Shown here in pieces: positions 34,401-44,865 of a DNA stretch of 64,000 nucleotides (its first letter is position 1; every line of letters begins with the position of its first letter). The stretch is from Bicyclus anynana (Eukaryota > Arthropoda > Insecta > Lepidoptera > Nymphalidae). Location of the stretch: contig NC_069094.1 in the NCBI RefSeq assembly GCF_947172395.1, positions 3,246,501 to 3,310,500 on the forward strand. The letters run 5' to 3'. Under the pieces are notes generated by a model, which was not told the origin of the DNA, searched no databases, and was given only the letters and a program-made list of their open reading frames with translations. A program made the translations under genes and the position numbers.

Positions 34401-37400
34401 AAAGGGATTATCTAATTAAAATGTAAGATGACAGCAAGATATTTATGCAAGGTCTAGGTTTGAGTTTGATTAATTATATCTACGGGAATGAGACGTATTA
34501 TATCTATCTAATTATGTATTAATGTATCTTTTGAACATTATCATCCAAATAATATTGTGAGACATTGAAATTAAACAAACAATCCTTACCATTTTCTTTA
34601 TGGCACTATTAGTAAAATGGAGAATCTATACTAATAATATAAAACTGTCGAGTTTGTTTATTTGTTTGATTGAACGCGCTAATCTCAGGAACTACTGGTC
34701 CGATTTGAAAAATTCTTTCAGTGTTAGATAGCCCATTTATCGAGGAAGGCTATAGGCTATTATCTCCGATTTCCTACGGGAACGGGAACCACGCGGGTGA
34801 AACCGCGCAGAGTCAGCTAGTATAATATAATATTATTTTTTTCTCATTTAGGCAGGTAAAATATGTTCAGAGCACTATCTAGACGTGATTCGTGGCCAAG
34901 GTCTAGAACTGTATTGGCGGGATAAATTCGTATGCCCGACTGAAGAAGAATATGAAGATATGGTCCATAGAAGTGAGTACTTGATTAACTGCCTTACTTT
35001 GGTATTTTCTATCTCTCTCAAATAGATAAAGCAGTCGCATTTTCGAATAACCTAATATGACCTTGAAGTTGAAGGACCCTACATGGTCAGGACTCCTAAT
35101 ATGGCTGCTACCTCCCCATATATGAGCGGTCGGTCTATGGAGCTTCATACCAAATTTTAAGATATTAAAAGATTGAAATTTAACTTTGTTTCTTCGAAAA
35201 GAAAAACTTTGTTTCTACTGAAAAGAGACCTTAAGTAGATGTTTCGGTTTCGGACGAAACTGAGGCTGAAACTGAAATTCGGTGTCAGTTTCGGTCAGGC
35301 AGTATCAATTTGTAATGTGAAATACTCATTTTAAGTATAGTAAGTTCAAATCCGGTCAGGGACTTTTCAATTATGTGCATTTTAAGAAATTAAGTATCAC
35401 GTGTCTCAAACGTCGAAGAAAAAATACCGTGAGGAAACCTGCATGCCTGAAAATTATATTAATTCTCTGCGTGTGTGAAGTCTGCCAATCCACATTTGGC
35501 CAGCGTGGTGGACTAAGGCCTAACCCCTCTCATTCTGAGAGGAGACTCATGCTCAACAGTGAGCCGAATATATGTTGCCAATATATGCTATTAAAATAAT
35601 AATTGATATTAATTTTGCAGAGACTGGTGCCGCATTTTTAATGGTGGTTCGAACGCTCCAACTGTTTAGTGAAAACAAAACGGATTATGCGGAGTTTATC
35701 AGAATACTTGGAAAGTATTACCAGATTAGAGACGACTATTGCAATCTCACACAACAGGAGGTCAGTTTTGTTAGAGCCAGCAACAGCCAGACCTTCGTAA
35801 TTTTTTTTGACGGCCTCCGTGGCGCAGTGGCATGCGCGGTGGCTTTACATAACGGATGTCCTGGGTTCGATCCCCGGCTGGGCCGATTGAGGTTTTCTTA
35901 AATGGTCCAGGCTAATTACCACCCTACCGGCAAAGACGTACCGCCAATCGATTTAGCGTTTTGGTACGATGTCGTGCAGAAACCGTAAGGGGTGTGGATT
36001 TTCATCCTCCTCCTAACAAGTTAGCCCGATTTCATCTTAGATTGCATTATCACTTACCATCAGGTGAGATTATAGTCAAGGGCTAACTTTTAAAGAGAAA
36101 AAAAAGAAAGTTATAAAAACTGAAAGTTTGTCAGCTCATGCTCCTACTACAGATGAGTACCAACTAACTATTGAGTTTGAACCGTAGTGGCTTTGGGAGA
36201 TAGCAGTTTTCAAGGATCCAGACCCCCAACCATCATCATCATTATCAACCCTTATTCGACTCACTGCTGAGCTCGAGTCTTCTCTCAGAATGAGAAGCGT
36301 TAGGCCAATAGTCATAGTAGGTAGTATTTGCTTTATCAAGACCGGATGTAGGTAATCTATATACATATATAAGGAAACAAACTTAGAATTAAACGCGTTC
36401 AATGTCTGCTAATAGATTAATAAATAACTTACTATTGAGGATAATTACTTCTTTAATTACCTACTTATTTAATTACTTCTTCTTGTTAATTGTTTTATCA
36501 ATTTTATACAAAGTATAAAGGTAACATCCTAGTTATGCATAGTATTAGGTACCTACATTGATTATGAGTCCGATGTAAGTATGTCGATATTAATTAAATA
36601 AAAGTTAAGAGTTCCATATAAAATTTAATAATTTATAATATGTGTGTTTTTTTAAATTTTTTAAAAGTAAAAAAAGCTGTCGTCCAATTCGTGACGTCAC
36701 AATATGTATAAGTACTCAGAGGCACTATTATCCGCAAACTTTATTATGACCCGACTACCTATACTAAAGTGGGTGGATGTGCCTCTGTTTATATTAAACA
36801 TCAATGATCAAACTAATTATTAAATCTAATATTTTGTCAAACGCTCTGTTTGTAAGGGATTTGTTATAGTGACGTCATGTAACAGATGTAATGTTTTTTC
36901 TTTGGGGTAAAGTGAAGGAACATTGAAATTAACAATGAAAATGCCTGTGTTTTGACTGTTTTATTATGTTCAATTTGATCTAACTAAATACAATAATATT
37001 TAAATTACTAGTAACTACCTAACCTAAGCTTATTATAAAAATAGAACTTAAATTAGTCTACCTCCTTAATCATAAATTTTAATTTTTCAGGCATTAGAAG
37101 AATGGCCAAACGCTGAAGACACCGATGTAAGTGGTTTGTATTATTTTATTAGCCATTAGCGGACGATTAATTTCATTCTAGTCGCATAGTAAACAACAAA
37201 AGTTATTTTAACGGATAATACCTATATTATATTGTCTACAATCCGCATTTGGCCAGCGTGGTAGCTAAGGCCTACTCCCTCTCATTCTGAGAGGAGACTT
37301 GTGCTCAACAGTGTGCCGAATATGGGTTGTTAATGATGACGATGATGATGATGATGATTGTCTACATGTCGAGTTCAGGAAGTTTAAAAACCATATACCT

Positions 37401-40107
37401 ATAGGTAGGTACATAAATATATGTAGGTATAATGTAAGTAAGTAAGAGCCGTGATAGCCCAGTGGAAATGACCTCTGCCTCCGATTCCGGAGGGTGTGGC
37501 TTCGAATCCGGTCCGGGGCATGCACCTCCTTTCTTTTTCCACAACTTTTCAGTTGTGTGCATTTTAAGAAATTAAATATCACGTGTCTCAATCGGTGAAG
37601 GAAAACATCGTGAGGAAAACCTACATACCAGAGAATTATCTTAATTCTCGCGTGTGTGAAGTCTGCCAATCCGCATTGGGCCAGCGTGGTGGACTATTGG
37701 CCTAACCCCTCTCATTCTGAGAGGAGACTCGAGCTCAGCAGTGAGCCGAATATGGGTTGATGACGATAATGTAAGTAAACACAAAATTGTGCATGTGTGC
37801 GCTCAGTGGATTAGCTAAATTCGTGTCACTTCAAATCACTTATCGAGGTGATTTTGTAGGCAGGTAACGTATCTAATAGTATAAAATCGTTGGACGCTAC
37901 AAACTATTAACAAAGTTTTTTTTTATTTTTTTATTCTTTACAAGTTAGCCCTTGACTACAATCTCACCTAATGGTAAGTGATGATGCAATCTAAGATGGA
38001 GGCGGGCTAACTTGTTAGGAGGAGGATGAAAACACACACCCCTTTCGGTATCTACACGACATCGTACTGGAACGCTAAATCGCTTGGCGATACGTCTTTG
38101 TCGGTAGGGTGGTAACTAGCCACGGCCGAAGCCTCCCACCAGCCAAAGTAATCTGTATCACCTGTATTCTGTACCTACCTAATTAGTTAATTACCTACTT
38201 AATATTTGTCGAAGGCAAAGGAGGCGTGTTTCTGCGAAGATCTCACAGAAGGCAAGTTCAGCTTACCAATCATCCATTCCCTCAAAACGAAAGAAGGAGG
38301 ACAAATATTGAGTAAGTAGTACCTAATCATCATTATCACATATTTACTTCCTACTTCCTACTAATATTATAAACGCGAAAGTTTGTATGGCTGTTTGGAT
38401 GTAGGTATGTTTGGATATTTGTTACTCTTTAAGATTACTACTGAAGCGATTTGGATTTGGAATGGAAATGGATTTTACTCTGGATTAACACATAGGATAC
38501 TTTTCATCCCATGAAAAATTCATGGTTTCCGCTATATATGTGTAATACCAAGCGGACGAAGTCGCAGGCGTCTGCTAGTAACAAAGTAACAAATAAATGA
38601 GTTGTCTGTTTGTTAAAGGTATTCTACGGCAAAGGACTCGCGATGACGAAGTGAAGCGACGCTGCGTATCGCTGCTGGAGAAGGCCGGCAGTTTGGAATA
38701 CACGCGCCAAGTGCTAAGGGACCTTGACCGCGCGGCAAGGGCAGAGGTAAACTTTGTAATAATGTAGTTTCATAAAACCGGCCAAGTGAGAGCCGGACTA
38801 GCATACGAAAGGTTTTGTAGCATTTAAATCTATGCTTATACTAGCGGACCCGCTCAAGGTTCGCTTTGACTTATGATGCACTTCTTCCTTATCCCTACCC
38901 TACCCTGCTTCTACCCTACTCCTACCCTACCCCTACATTACCTCTACCGTACCTCAACCCTAGTCATACCCTACTTTTACCCTACCCCTAGGATTCCTCA
39001 TAGATACCGAAAAAGCACAAAAAATTTCATCAAAATCGGTCAAGCCGTTTCGGAGGAGTATGGCAACAAAAACTGTGACACGAGAATTTTATATATTAGA
39101 TTATAAAGCTGAAGAGTTTGTTTGTTTGTTTGAACGCGCTAATCTCAGGAGCTACTGGTCCGATTTTCAGTGTTAGATAGCCCATTTATCGAGGAAGGCT
39201 ATAGGTTATTCCCGTATTCCTACGGGAACGGGAACCGCGCGGATGAAACCTCGTGGCGTCAGTTAGTACCTATATAAAAGGTTTTTATATAGGTAATGCT
39301 CTATACATTACACTCGTCAAGAATTAATATCGAATACCATTTGAAATACAAATATGAAGGGCAGGGAGATAGTTTATAGTTAGTAGACGTCCGCTTAGGA
39401 CGGATTTTGCGAGAGGACTGGATTAAAATGGTCTAAGAATAAGAACGATGAAGTCGTTCACTTTTATTTACAAAAATGGCAAAAAAATCGTTTATTATGT
39501 GGAAGTAAATTAATAAACCCCTTTAAATATTTATTTTATTCCTATTTTTCGAGTATTTGTTGTTATAGTTGCAAAAGAAATAAACAATCTGTGAAATTTT
39601 AAACTATCGTGTCTGGTGACAAACGGAAAACGGACGGACGGACGGATATAACGGAATCATAAGTCTTAGTAATAGAGACCCTAACCATTTGGGTGCGGAA
39701 CTCTAAAAAATACGACCTTTTGTCGCTGACGCACATTGTGACCTTATTGAGTCAATTTTTGAATTTATTACTTATTTATTGAAATTCATCGAAAATATTT
39801 TATTTCCAATACGCAATGCCCTCAATCCCTCGGACAAGAGAATGACACATTTTCACAATTAAAAATTAACACTTACCAGCACTATCTGCCAACTTGTTTC
39901 TAAATCGACAAAAGTTCGTAATTTCTCGCCCCACCATTGAAAAAATTTAGATATGTCATTCATCATTCATCATGGTCACCCGATGGTCGCCCACTGCAAG
40001 ACATTGGCTTGTAAGGATTTCCAAACATCAGTATCCAATGGCATCCTGCAACCATATTGATATACCTAGTCGGTCCAACAACACTGCGATTTGTGTATTT
40101 ATCAATG

Positions 40108-40180
<73 letters not shown>

Positions 40181-40556
40181 GTCGTCATAATTAATTATGA
40201 CTCGACCCTGATGCGCCTGCATCCACCGACTCTCGCGACTCTCTTGTCGTCAGTCCACCTGGTGAGGGGTCGACCAAATCATTGCCAATCAATACCTACC
40301 TCATCATCATCATCATCATCATTAGCAGCCAATGGACGTCCACTGTTGGACGTCTCCCTGCAACCCTGATGTCCTTGGTCCACTTGGGGTCGACCAGCAC
40401 TGCGCTTTCCAGTGCGGTGCTTTTGAATACCTAAGTACTTACACTTTATTGTTTTTACAGTTATCTCGCCTCAACGGAAACCCGCTCATGGAAGCAGTTC
40501 TCAACGATCTCTTAAGTTGGCAAGATCAAAAGAAATCTCGCGAATGCAGCGGGTAG
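31454..40556 (+). CDS. GGPPS-like isoprenyl diphosphate synthase, copy D (complete, 316 aa)
   Basis: Nine exons: 31454-31489, 32193-32347, 34075-34216, 34852-34972, 35621-35760, 37091-37126, 38215-38311, 38619-38746, 40461-40556 (TAG). Total 951 nt, 316 codons plus stop, with phases identical to copy C. Start MTEEHSNFYMEK. Motifs: KGKQMR, LLHNGGLL, DDIQDDS, RRGMPAAHCVYG, IRGQG, YWRD, KTG, YQIRDDYCN, CEDLTEGK, LRQRT, LLEKAGS, RLNGNP (RLGGNP in the others). The C-terminal tail after LLSW is longer by about eight residues. Exon 8 begins GT, giving Ser where C and A have Asn. This is the most divergent copy visible, notably around the helix after the first aspartate motif, which shapes the chain-length pocket. 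TATAAAA lies 86 bp upstream of the start. Intron 8 contains a LINE tail and a (TCA)24 microsatellite. A member of the prenyl/terpene synthase superfamily; exact product unknown. Confidence 0.93.
31585..32105 (+). mobile_element. Two tandem non-LTR 3' fragments upstream of copy D exon 2
   Basis: 31585-31740 and 31830-32105 each contain GCGAAGCTGAAGTGGCAATGG-type sequence encoding AKLKWQWAGH; the second extends to GTCCTGCAGTGGACGTCCATC and a GAT tail. In intron 1 of copy D. Confidence 0.75.
32430..32575. repeat. Fragment of a common repeat
   Basis: CCCCGCAGTTTCATCCGCGCAG and GGTTGAGTAGATCCAGAGATTACCCC resemble the piece at 30675-30810. In intron 2 of copy D. Confidence 0.6.
33014..33086. mobile_element. 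73-bp hAT-like MITE with 8-bp target duplication
   Basis: Termini CAATGATA and TATCATTG; exact direct repeats GTATTGCC flank it (33006-33013 and 33087-33094). It is inserted within the element shared with 22860-23100 and so postdates it. In intron 2 of copy D. Confidence 0.85.
33395..33790 (-). mobile_element. Non-LTR 3' region with (AAATA)n tail
   Basis: An (AAATA)n microsatellite at about 33410-33470, then minus-strand sequence with RWRDVF- and KIWKDLGEAYA-like ends of a reverse transcriptase. In intron 2 of copy D. Confidence 0.65.
33830..34030 (-). repeat. Inverted copy of the 24480-24835 repeat
   Basis: GGTATCTGCGATCATTACTTTC and GGCGCTGCCGCGGATC match in reverse. It ends 45 bp before copy D exon 3. 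Confidence 0.75.
34630..34825. repeat. Common repeat, reverse copy
   Basis: ATCTATACTAATAATATAAAACTG...AACGCGCTAATCTCAGGAACTACTGG... CACGCGGGTGAAACCGCGC. It ends about 25 bp before the exon 4 acceptor region of copy D. Confidence 0.75.
35340..35577 (+). repeat. SINE (family 1), 5' truncated
   Basis: From AAATCCGGTCAGGGAC to CAGTGAGCCGAATATATGTTG. It ends about 40 bp before copy D exon 5. Confidence 0.8.
35808..36106 (+). repeat. tRNA-derived SINE (family 2)
   Basis: GACGGCCTCCGTGGCGCAGTGG, CTGGGTTCGATCCCCGGCTGG, and a 3' end CACTTACCATCAGGTGAGAT. It begins about 50 bp after the exon 5 donor of copy D. Confidence 0.85.
36225..36320 (-). repeat. SINE (family 1) 3' fragment
   Basis: CATCATTATCAACCCTTATTCG... 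TCTCTCAGAATGAGAAGCG. Confidence 0.7.
37237..37769 (+). repeat. SINE (family 1): 3' fragment then full copy
   Basis: 37237-37362 is a 3' part ending in (GAT)n; 37447-37769 is full length with AGCCGTGATAGCCCAGTGG and TTCGAATCCGGTCCGG. The sequence between and after them, with a GTGATTTTGTAGGCAGG stretch, matches parts of 14100-14450. In intron 6 of copy D. Confidence 0.8.
37915..38155 (-). repeat. SINE (family 2), reverse
   Basis: TTACAAGTTAGCCCTTGACTAC... GGTAACTAGCCACGGCCG. In intron 6 of copy D, just before exon 7. Confidence 0.8.
38845..39270. repeat. (CCTAC)n repeat followed by common repeat (reverse)
   Basis: 38840-39100 has ACCCGCTCAAGGTTCGC and degenerate CCCTAC units; 39105-39270 is a reverse common repeat. 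In intron 8 of copy D. Confidence 0.7.
39960..40410 (-). mobile_element. Non-LTR 3' tails with a (TCA)24 microsatellite
   Basis: GGTCGCCCACTGCAAGACATTGG... and GCCAATGGACGTCCACTG are reverse tails of the 16445 family. The pure trinucleotide tract spans about 40109-40180. It lies just before copy D exon 9. Confidence 0.8.
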
Positions 40557-41039
40557 ACTAAAAATCAGTGACGTCACGGACTGGAATAATATCATGCATG
40601 GGCCCAAGGTTCGAACAGTCCAGACAAGACAGTCGAGAGGTCGTGAAACGAGAAGATTTAAGTTTAAAAAAAAACGTGACGATTTTTCTGGGACCCCATC
40701 CAATGAATTCGGTATTTCTCTCAGATGTTATAGTTATGTTAATGCTGAAAATTATAAACAATTGTATCAGTTTGCATTTCTTCGAATGTTTTATGTAAGT
40801 AGGTTTTAGACGTGTTATTTTCAATTAAGTATGTATTTATGCCTATGTTTTAGTTTAGTCCATATTATTTTTTTAATTAATATTTATTTATTAACATTTT
40901 ATATTTAAATAGTGGGAATACACCAAAGAACGCCAACAAAGTAGTTTTTATTGAACTAACTATTCTGAAGTATACCTATCTTAATATCTAAGAATTTTCA
41001 TTTAATAATTTATCATAAAAGCTTTCGCCTTTATAATAT

Positions 41040-41165
41040 TATTTTATTTTTATTCTTTACAAGTTAGCCCTTGACTACAATCTCACCTGATGGTAAGTGA
41101 TGATGCAGTCTAAGATGGAAGCGGATGTGTTAGGAGGAGGATGAAAATTCACACTCCTATCCTTT
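41040..41165 (-). repeat. SINE (family 2) fragment in the copy D 3' region
   Basis: TTACAAGTTAGCCCTTGACTACAATC... GAAGCGGATGTGTTAGGAGG. It would be part of the copy D 3' UTR if AATAAA at 41239 is used. Confidence 0.75.
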
Positions 41166-41238
41166 AATATTAGTGTGATTCTGATTACCTCGATGAGTAA
41201 TGCTAAATCGATTATAATGAAACTGCTTCCCGTAACAA

Positions 41239-41244
41239 AATAAA
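41239..41244 (+). terminator. Candidate polyadenylation signal of copy D
   Basis: First canonical AATAAA after the copy D stop at 40556, about 680 bp downstream and beyond a SINE at 41040-41165. It faces the opposite-strand signal of tropomodulin 25 bp away. A non-canonical signal nearer the stop is possible. Confidence 0.35.
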
Positions 41245-41268
41245 ACAAATAACGAAATTTAAAAGTGC

Positions 41269-41274
41269 TTTATT
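41269..41274 (-). terminator. Polyadenylation signal of tropomodulin
   Basis: TTTATT on the plus strand, AATAAA on the minus strand, at the end of the repeat-free stretch downstream of the tropomodulin terminal exons. Confidence 0.45.
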
Positions 41275-44019
41275 CATTTTTTTGTCACAAACTACATAAC
41301 TGCGACTCTACCAGTAGTCAAGGTTTTCGTTGGACCAAAATGCTCCCATACATAATAAAATTATTTTGACATAAATAAAATCTATTATTACTAAAAAAGA
41401 ATTATAATTTATATTAATTTTAAATTTCATTACTACAAAGAAAAAATACATTAAAATCTAAAAAAAACATATACAAATAATCTCTCTTAAATTGAAACTA
41501 TAATAAAAAAAAGACAAGCAATATTTTCATTTTCTTTCAATGGAAAAAACATAATGTTTTATCACAATGTTATGGACTCTAGCACTCCCAGTAGATTTTC
41601 TATCAAATATACATAAAGTTACAATTTAAAAGTAAGCAAATTTTTTTTTCAAGAAAGCAAAAGGTTACCTTTATGCTAGAAAAATATACTAGAGGCACAA
41701 TTATCCACCCACTTTAGTATACTCAAGTCATATTAAAGAAGCCGGATAATTGTGCCTCTGAGTATATTTAGACTCCAATACAAGAACCCCAAGGTGTATT
41801 TTTTACCATGTCATGTCATGAATGTCATTTTTTTACATCCAATGTGTATTTAAAAATATTTCACAACGAAAAGGTAAAATTTTTTCGTAACACACATAGA
41901 TGCAATTTTACAATATTGGGCGAAATTTTATCTTCAATTGGTAATAAAAGCACGAATTTAGCATAATTATAGCATACAGAACTAAACCTAGTGCTTTGTC
42001 GAAAATGTTAAACGTAATATCCATTGACACAAAACATGACTTCTCTTCTGTACTGGTAACAAATTGGCAGTATTTTGAGATTATTGCATCTCAATTTTTT
42101 TTCAACTATACTTATCTAAGTGAAAATGAGTTTAGTGTTGTCCGAATCATTATTTAATGTCAGTTTTCTTACCGATTCAAATACCGATATCGATATTGTC
42201 TGCGATATACATCACTAATCATATATTGTGGACAGCTATAAACAATATAATTTTATGGATAATTTTGAGTGATTAATAATGAATTTTATAGCACCATATA
42301 GCACACTATTAGAAATTCATCAAATATTAAACAATAATTATATGACAAAGGCTCTGTTTTTTACAACAGATATAAATTTATTAAAAAGAAAAAAATATAT
42401 AAAGATACTTAATATCATAGTATAGATATTTAATTATATAATAAATAAATTTAAATATAGAGGAGCCTGTTTTGCATTAATGGAATGTGCAGTCTAAACA
42501 TAATTATAGGTATTAAAATTTATTTATGATTTAAATTAATACGATTCCATTAGCACACTAAAATTAGAATTAATATTATATAAACGTACGAATCAATCAG
42601 ATATAAAGCAAGACTTATGATTTTATTCGCGTTATTCAAAAATTTAAAACACCGTCTCTTTAGCAACTAGTGATGGGCCTGCCATCGAGTTGCGATTCGA
42701 TACCGATTTTTACGATAATTCCGGTAAAATAAAATCATAATTCTTGTTTGCGCACATTATTCGTTCTTCAAGCATACGTAATTTTCCGTCAATATCGTAT
42801 CTTTGAAAATGTGTAGTCAATAAGAGAAAGGTCATTTAAAATGTCATACTAATGTAGTTAATATCAATTATATATTTATAAATTTCGTTAAAATTTATTT
42901 ATTTAAACACCCATAAAGCAACGCTTACAACACGAATTTTTTACAATACGCTTATGCAGTTAATAGAACCAGCTGTATACAGAGAAGATATCAAAGATCA
43001 CTTAAAGTATGAATTTACACCTTTACTGCTTACGCTTAAGTAAAAAAAATGCTGTATACGCAGAAGTAGTCAGCGACAAAATAGTTTTGCATCACACGGT
43101 TTTTAGGAGCGTTATCAGACGGACTACATTTGAGCAGTTGATATATTTATAACGTCTAACTAATCCCGTTGTGGTTGATTTCCATCATAAATTCCATGTA
43201 TTTCGTGTGCGCAAACCTGGGAACTCAGATTTTACCTAGCTCTTGAAATGAGAACACAGAAATCACCGAATGCATTTAAATACAACCATACATAGGAGCG
43301 AATCGCTGAGCTATCTGACAACATGCGTACTGCACATCACATTACGACAATTAACTACCGTACATCACTACGAGAGGTTGAGCTTACTGAAATACTGATA
43401 CACGTTGGATCAACTACAGCATTCACTATTCGGTTGATATCTTGCTTTCGAGCAAATCAACTATATTGAGTCACGACCATACTCTAGTCAGTAAGCTCAG
43501 CTGCATAGTTGAGCTTACTGTCTACATGTCTGCAGGTTATAAAGTAGAGTGAGTACACAGTCAAGTTGACCCACTTGGCACGCATGTTGATCGAATACTC
43601 CTACATAGTACATAGAAATAATTTGATCGCACATAACCAGATAACAAATACTTAATAAGCTCACCTGTTAAAAGCAGTTGAGCTTAGTGAAATACCGATT
43701 CAAACGTGCCGATCATTCCGTTACAGCATTCAGTTTAGCTTCTTTGCACGCGTGCTGTTTTAATCCTCATAAAATCCGTAATATATACAGACAGATATCG
43801 CACATAATCAGATAACACAAAAATAGTTGATAACCTCAACTGCACGTATGCAGTCCGTACGATACCGCCCCTGAAGATGCAACTACAAGCAATGGTAAGG
43901 CTACACAATAACAAAGAGCGTGACGGGTGACGTGGTGGGGCGTGGAGGCGGTCAGGGGATCCATCCCGCCACGTAGCTGGGGCTGCGCGTGCACACGGTT
44001 ATGCGCCGGATTCGCCCAC
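41269..44019 (-). other. tmod: Probable long 3' UTR exon of tropomodulin
   Basis: A CCTCAG acceptor borders 44019, following the donor after exon 44865-44811. From there to 41269 the sequence has no recognisable interspersed repeat, unlike nearly everything else in the window, and a canonical AATAAA lies at 41269-41274 on the minus strand. Two diverged copies of a GAGCTTACTGAAATAC-type segment lie near 43378 and 43680 (plus-strand coordinates). Lack of repeats plus the signal suggests a conserved UTR. No coding region is evident. Confidence 0.35.
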
Positions 44020-44810
44020 CTGAGGATTTCACGCACATCAACTAATCAACTAATATTGAAATTAACTTCAACGTGACTAAATTTCTTCAATAACAAATTT
44101 AAAAAAAAAAAAACAGAAATATAATATAAAAATTCTTGTTTGTGCTACAGTTACACCCCAAGAAAAAAATTTTAGTAGTCGAGTACCTAATATTAAAAGA
44201 TCCTTAATTTTCTCTATTGAAAACTAAAACAATATCAACTACGCCAGAGAGTAAAATGGTGGTGTTTGATGTAAAAATAATTTAAGTACAACCTCGAAGA
44301 CGTCATACGTCCATATTTTAACCTGGTCAGGTAACTCTCTGTACTTTAATTTTGAATATTAATATTGTCGAAAACCCTTAAGAACCAAGATTGCGAGGAA
44401 TGTGTCTTTAAATGTGCAGTTATGTTTGTTGTGTAGGTGTTGCAGTAGTTTTATTAGAGTCGTTAAAGTTACGGTATTGGTATGCATACATTGGAATTAA
44501 CTAAGTACCTACTCGGTATTGGAATTAAAACTAAGGGATCAAACAACAAAATAATTAAGGATAATTTTCAAATTCCGTATGCCACTGTTCGTATTTGCTC
44601 AAATGAACGATTTAAAGGTAATATAAAAACCGAAAAACCGAGCTGTTCTTTGTAAGGTAAGGTAAGGTAAGGTTTTATCCTAGCGTGCCCTACAAGGCAG
44701 TATTGTATTATGTAATAATTATATCAGATAAACCTGATGTTTCACAGTCATCAACTAATCATAAAAAAACGTCCAATATATCTCTTGGACTATACTTAAG
44801 TGATACTCAC

Positions 44811-44865
44811 CGCGTATGTCGTTTAGTGATCTAAGCGCCGCTCTGGCTCCGGCGTTGCTGGCGTA
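44811..44865 (-). CDS. tmod: Terminal coding exon of tropomodulin (55 nt)
   Basis: On the minus strand it is bounded by acceptor ATTACAG and donor GTGAGT. Entered in phase 1 from exon 51028-50881 it encodes (I)RQQRRSQSGA and stops at TAG 20 nt before the donor, close enough not to trigger nonsense-mediated decay. The short basic tail resembles the C-terminus of other tropomodulins. Entered in phase 2 from the 47421 cassette it gives STPATPEPERRLDH and a TAA. The downstream splice would then lie in the 3' UTR. Confidence 0.6.

Noticed and set aside
40109..40222. Open frames of pure Ser or pure Asp over the trinucleotide tract
   Set aside because: They translate a (TCA)n microsatellite attached to a LINE tail; no coding support.
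43836..44036. 66-residue minus-strand ORF beginning MREILRWANP
   Set aside because: It overlaps the candidate 3' UTR acceptor; the methionine lies in the intron side and the frame does not follow from the upstream exon.
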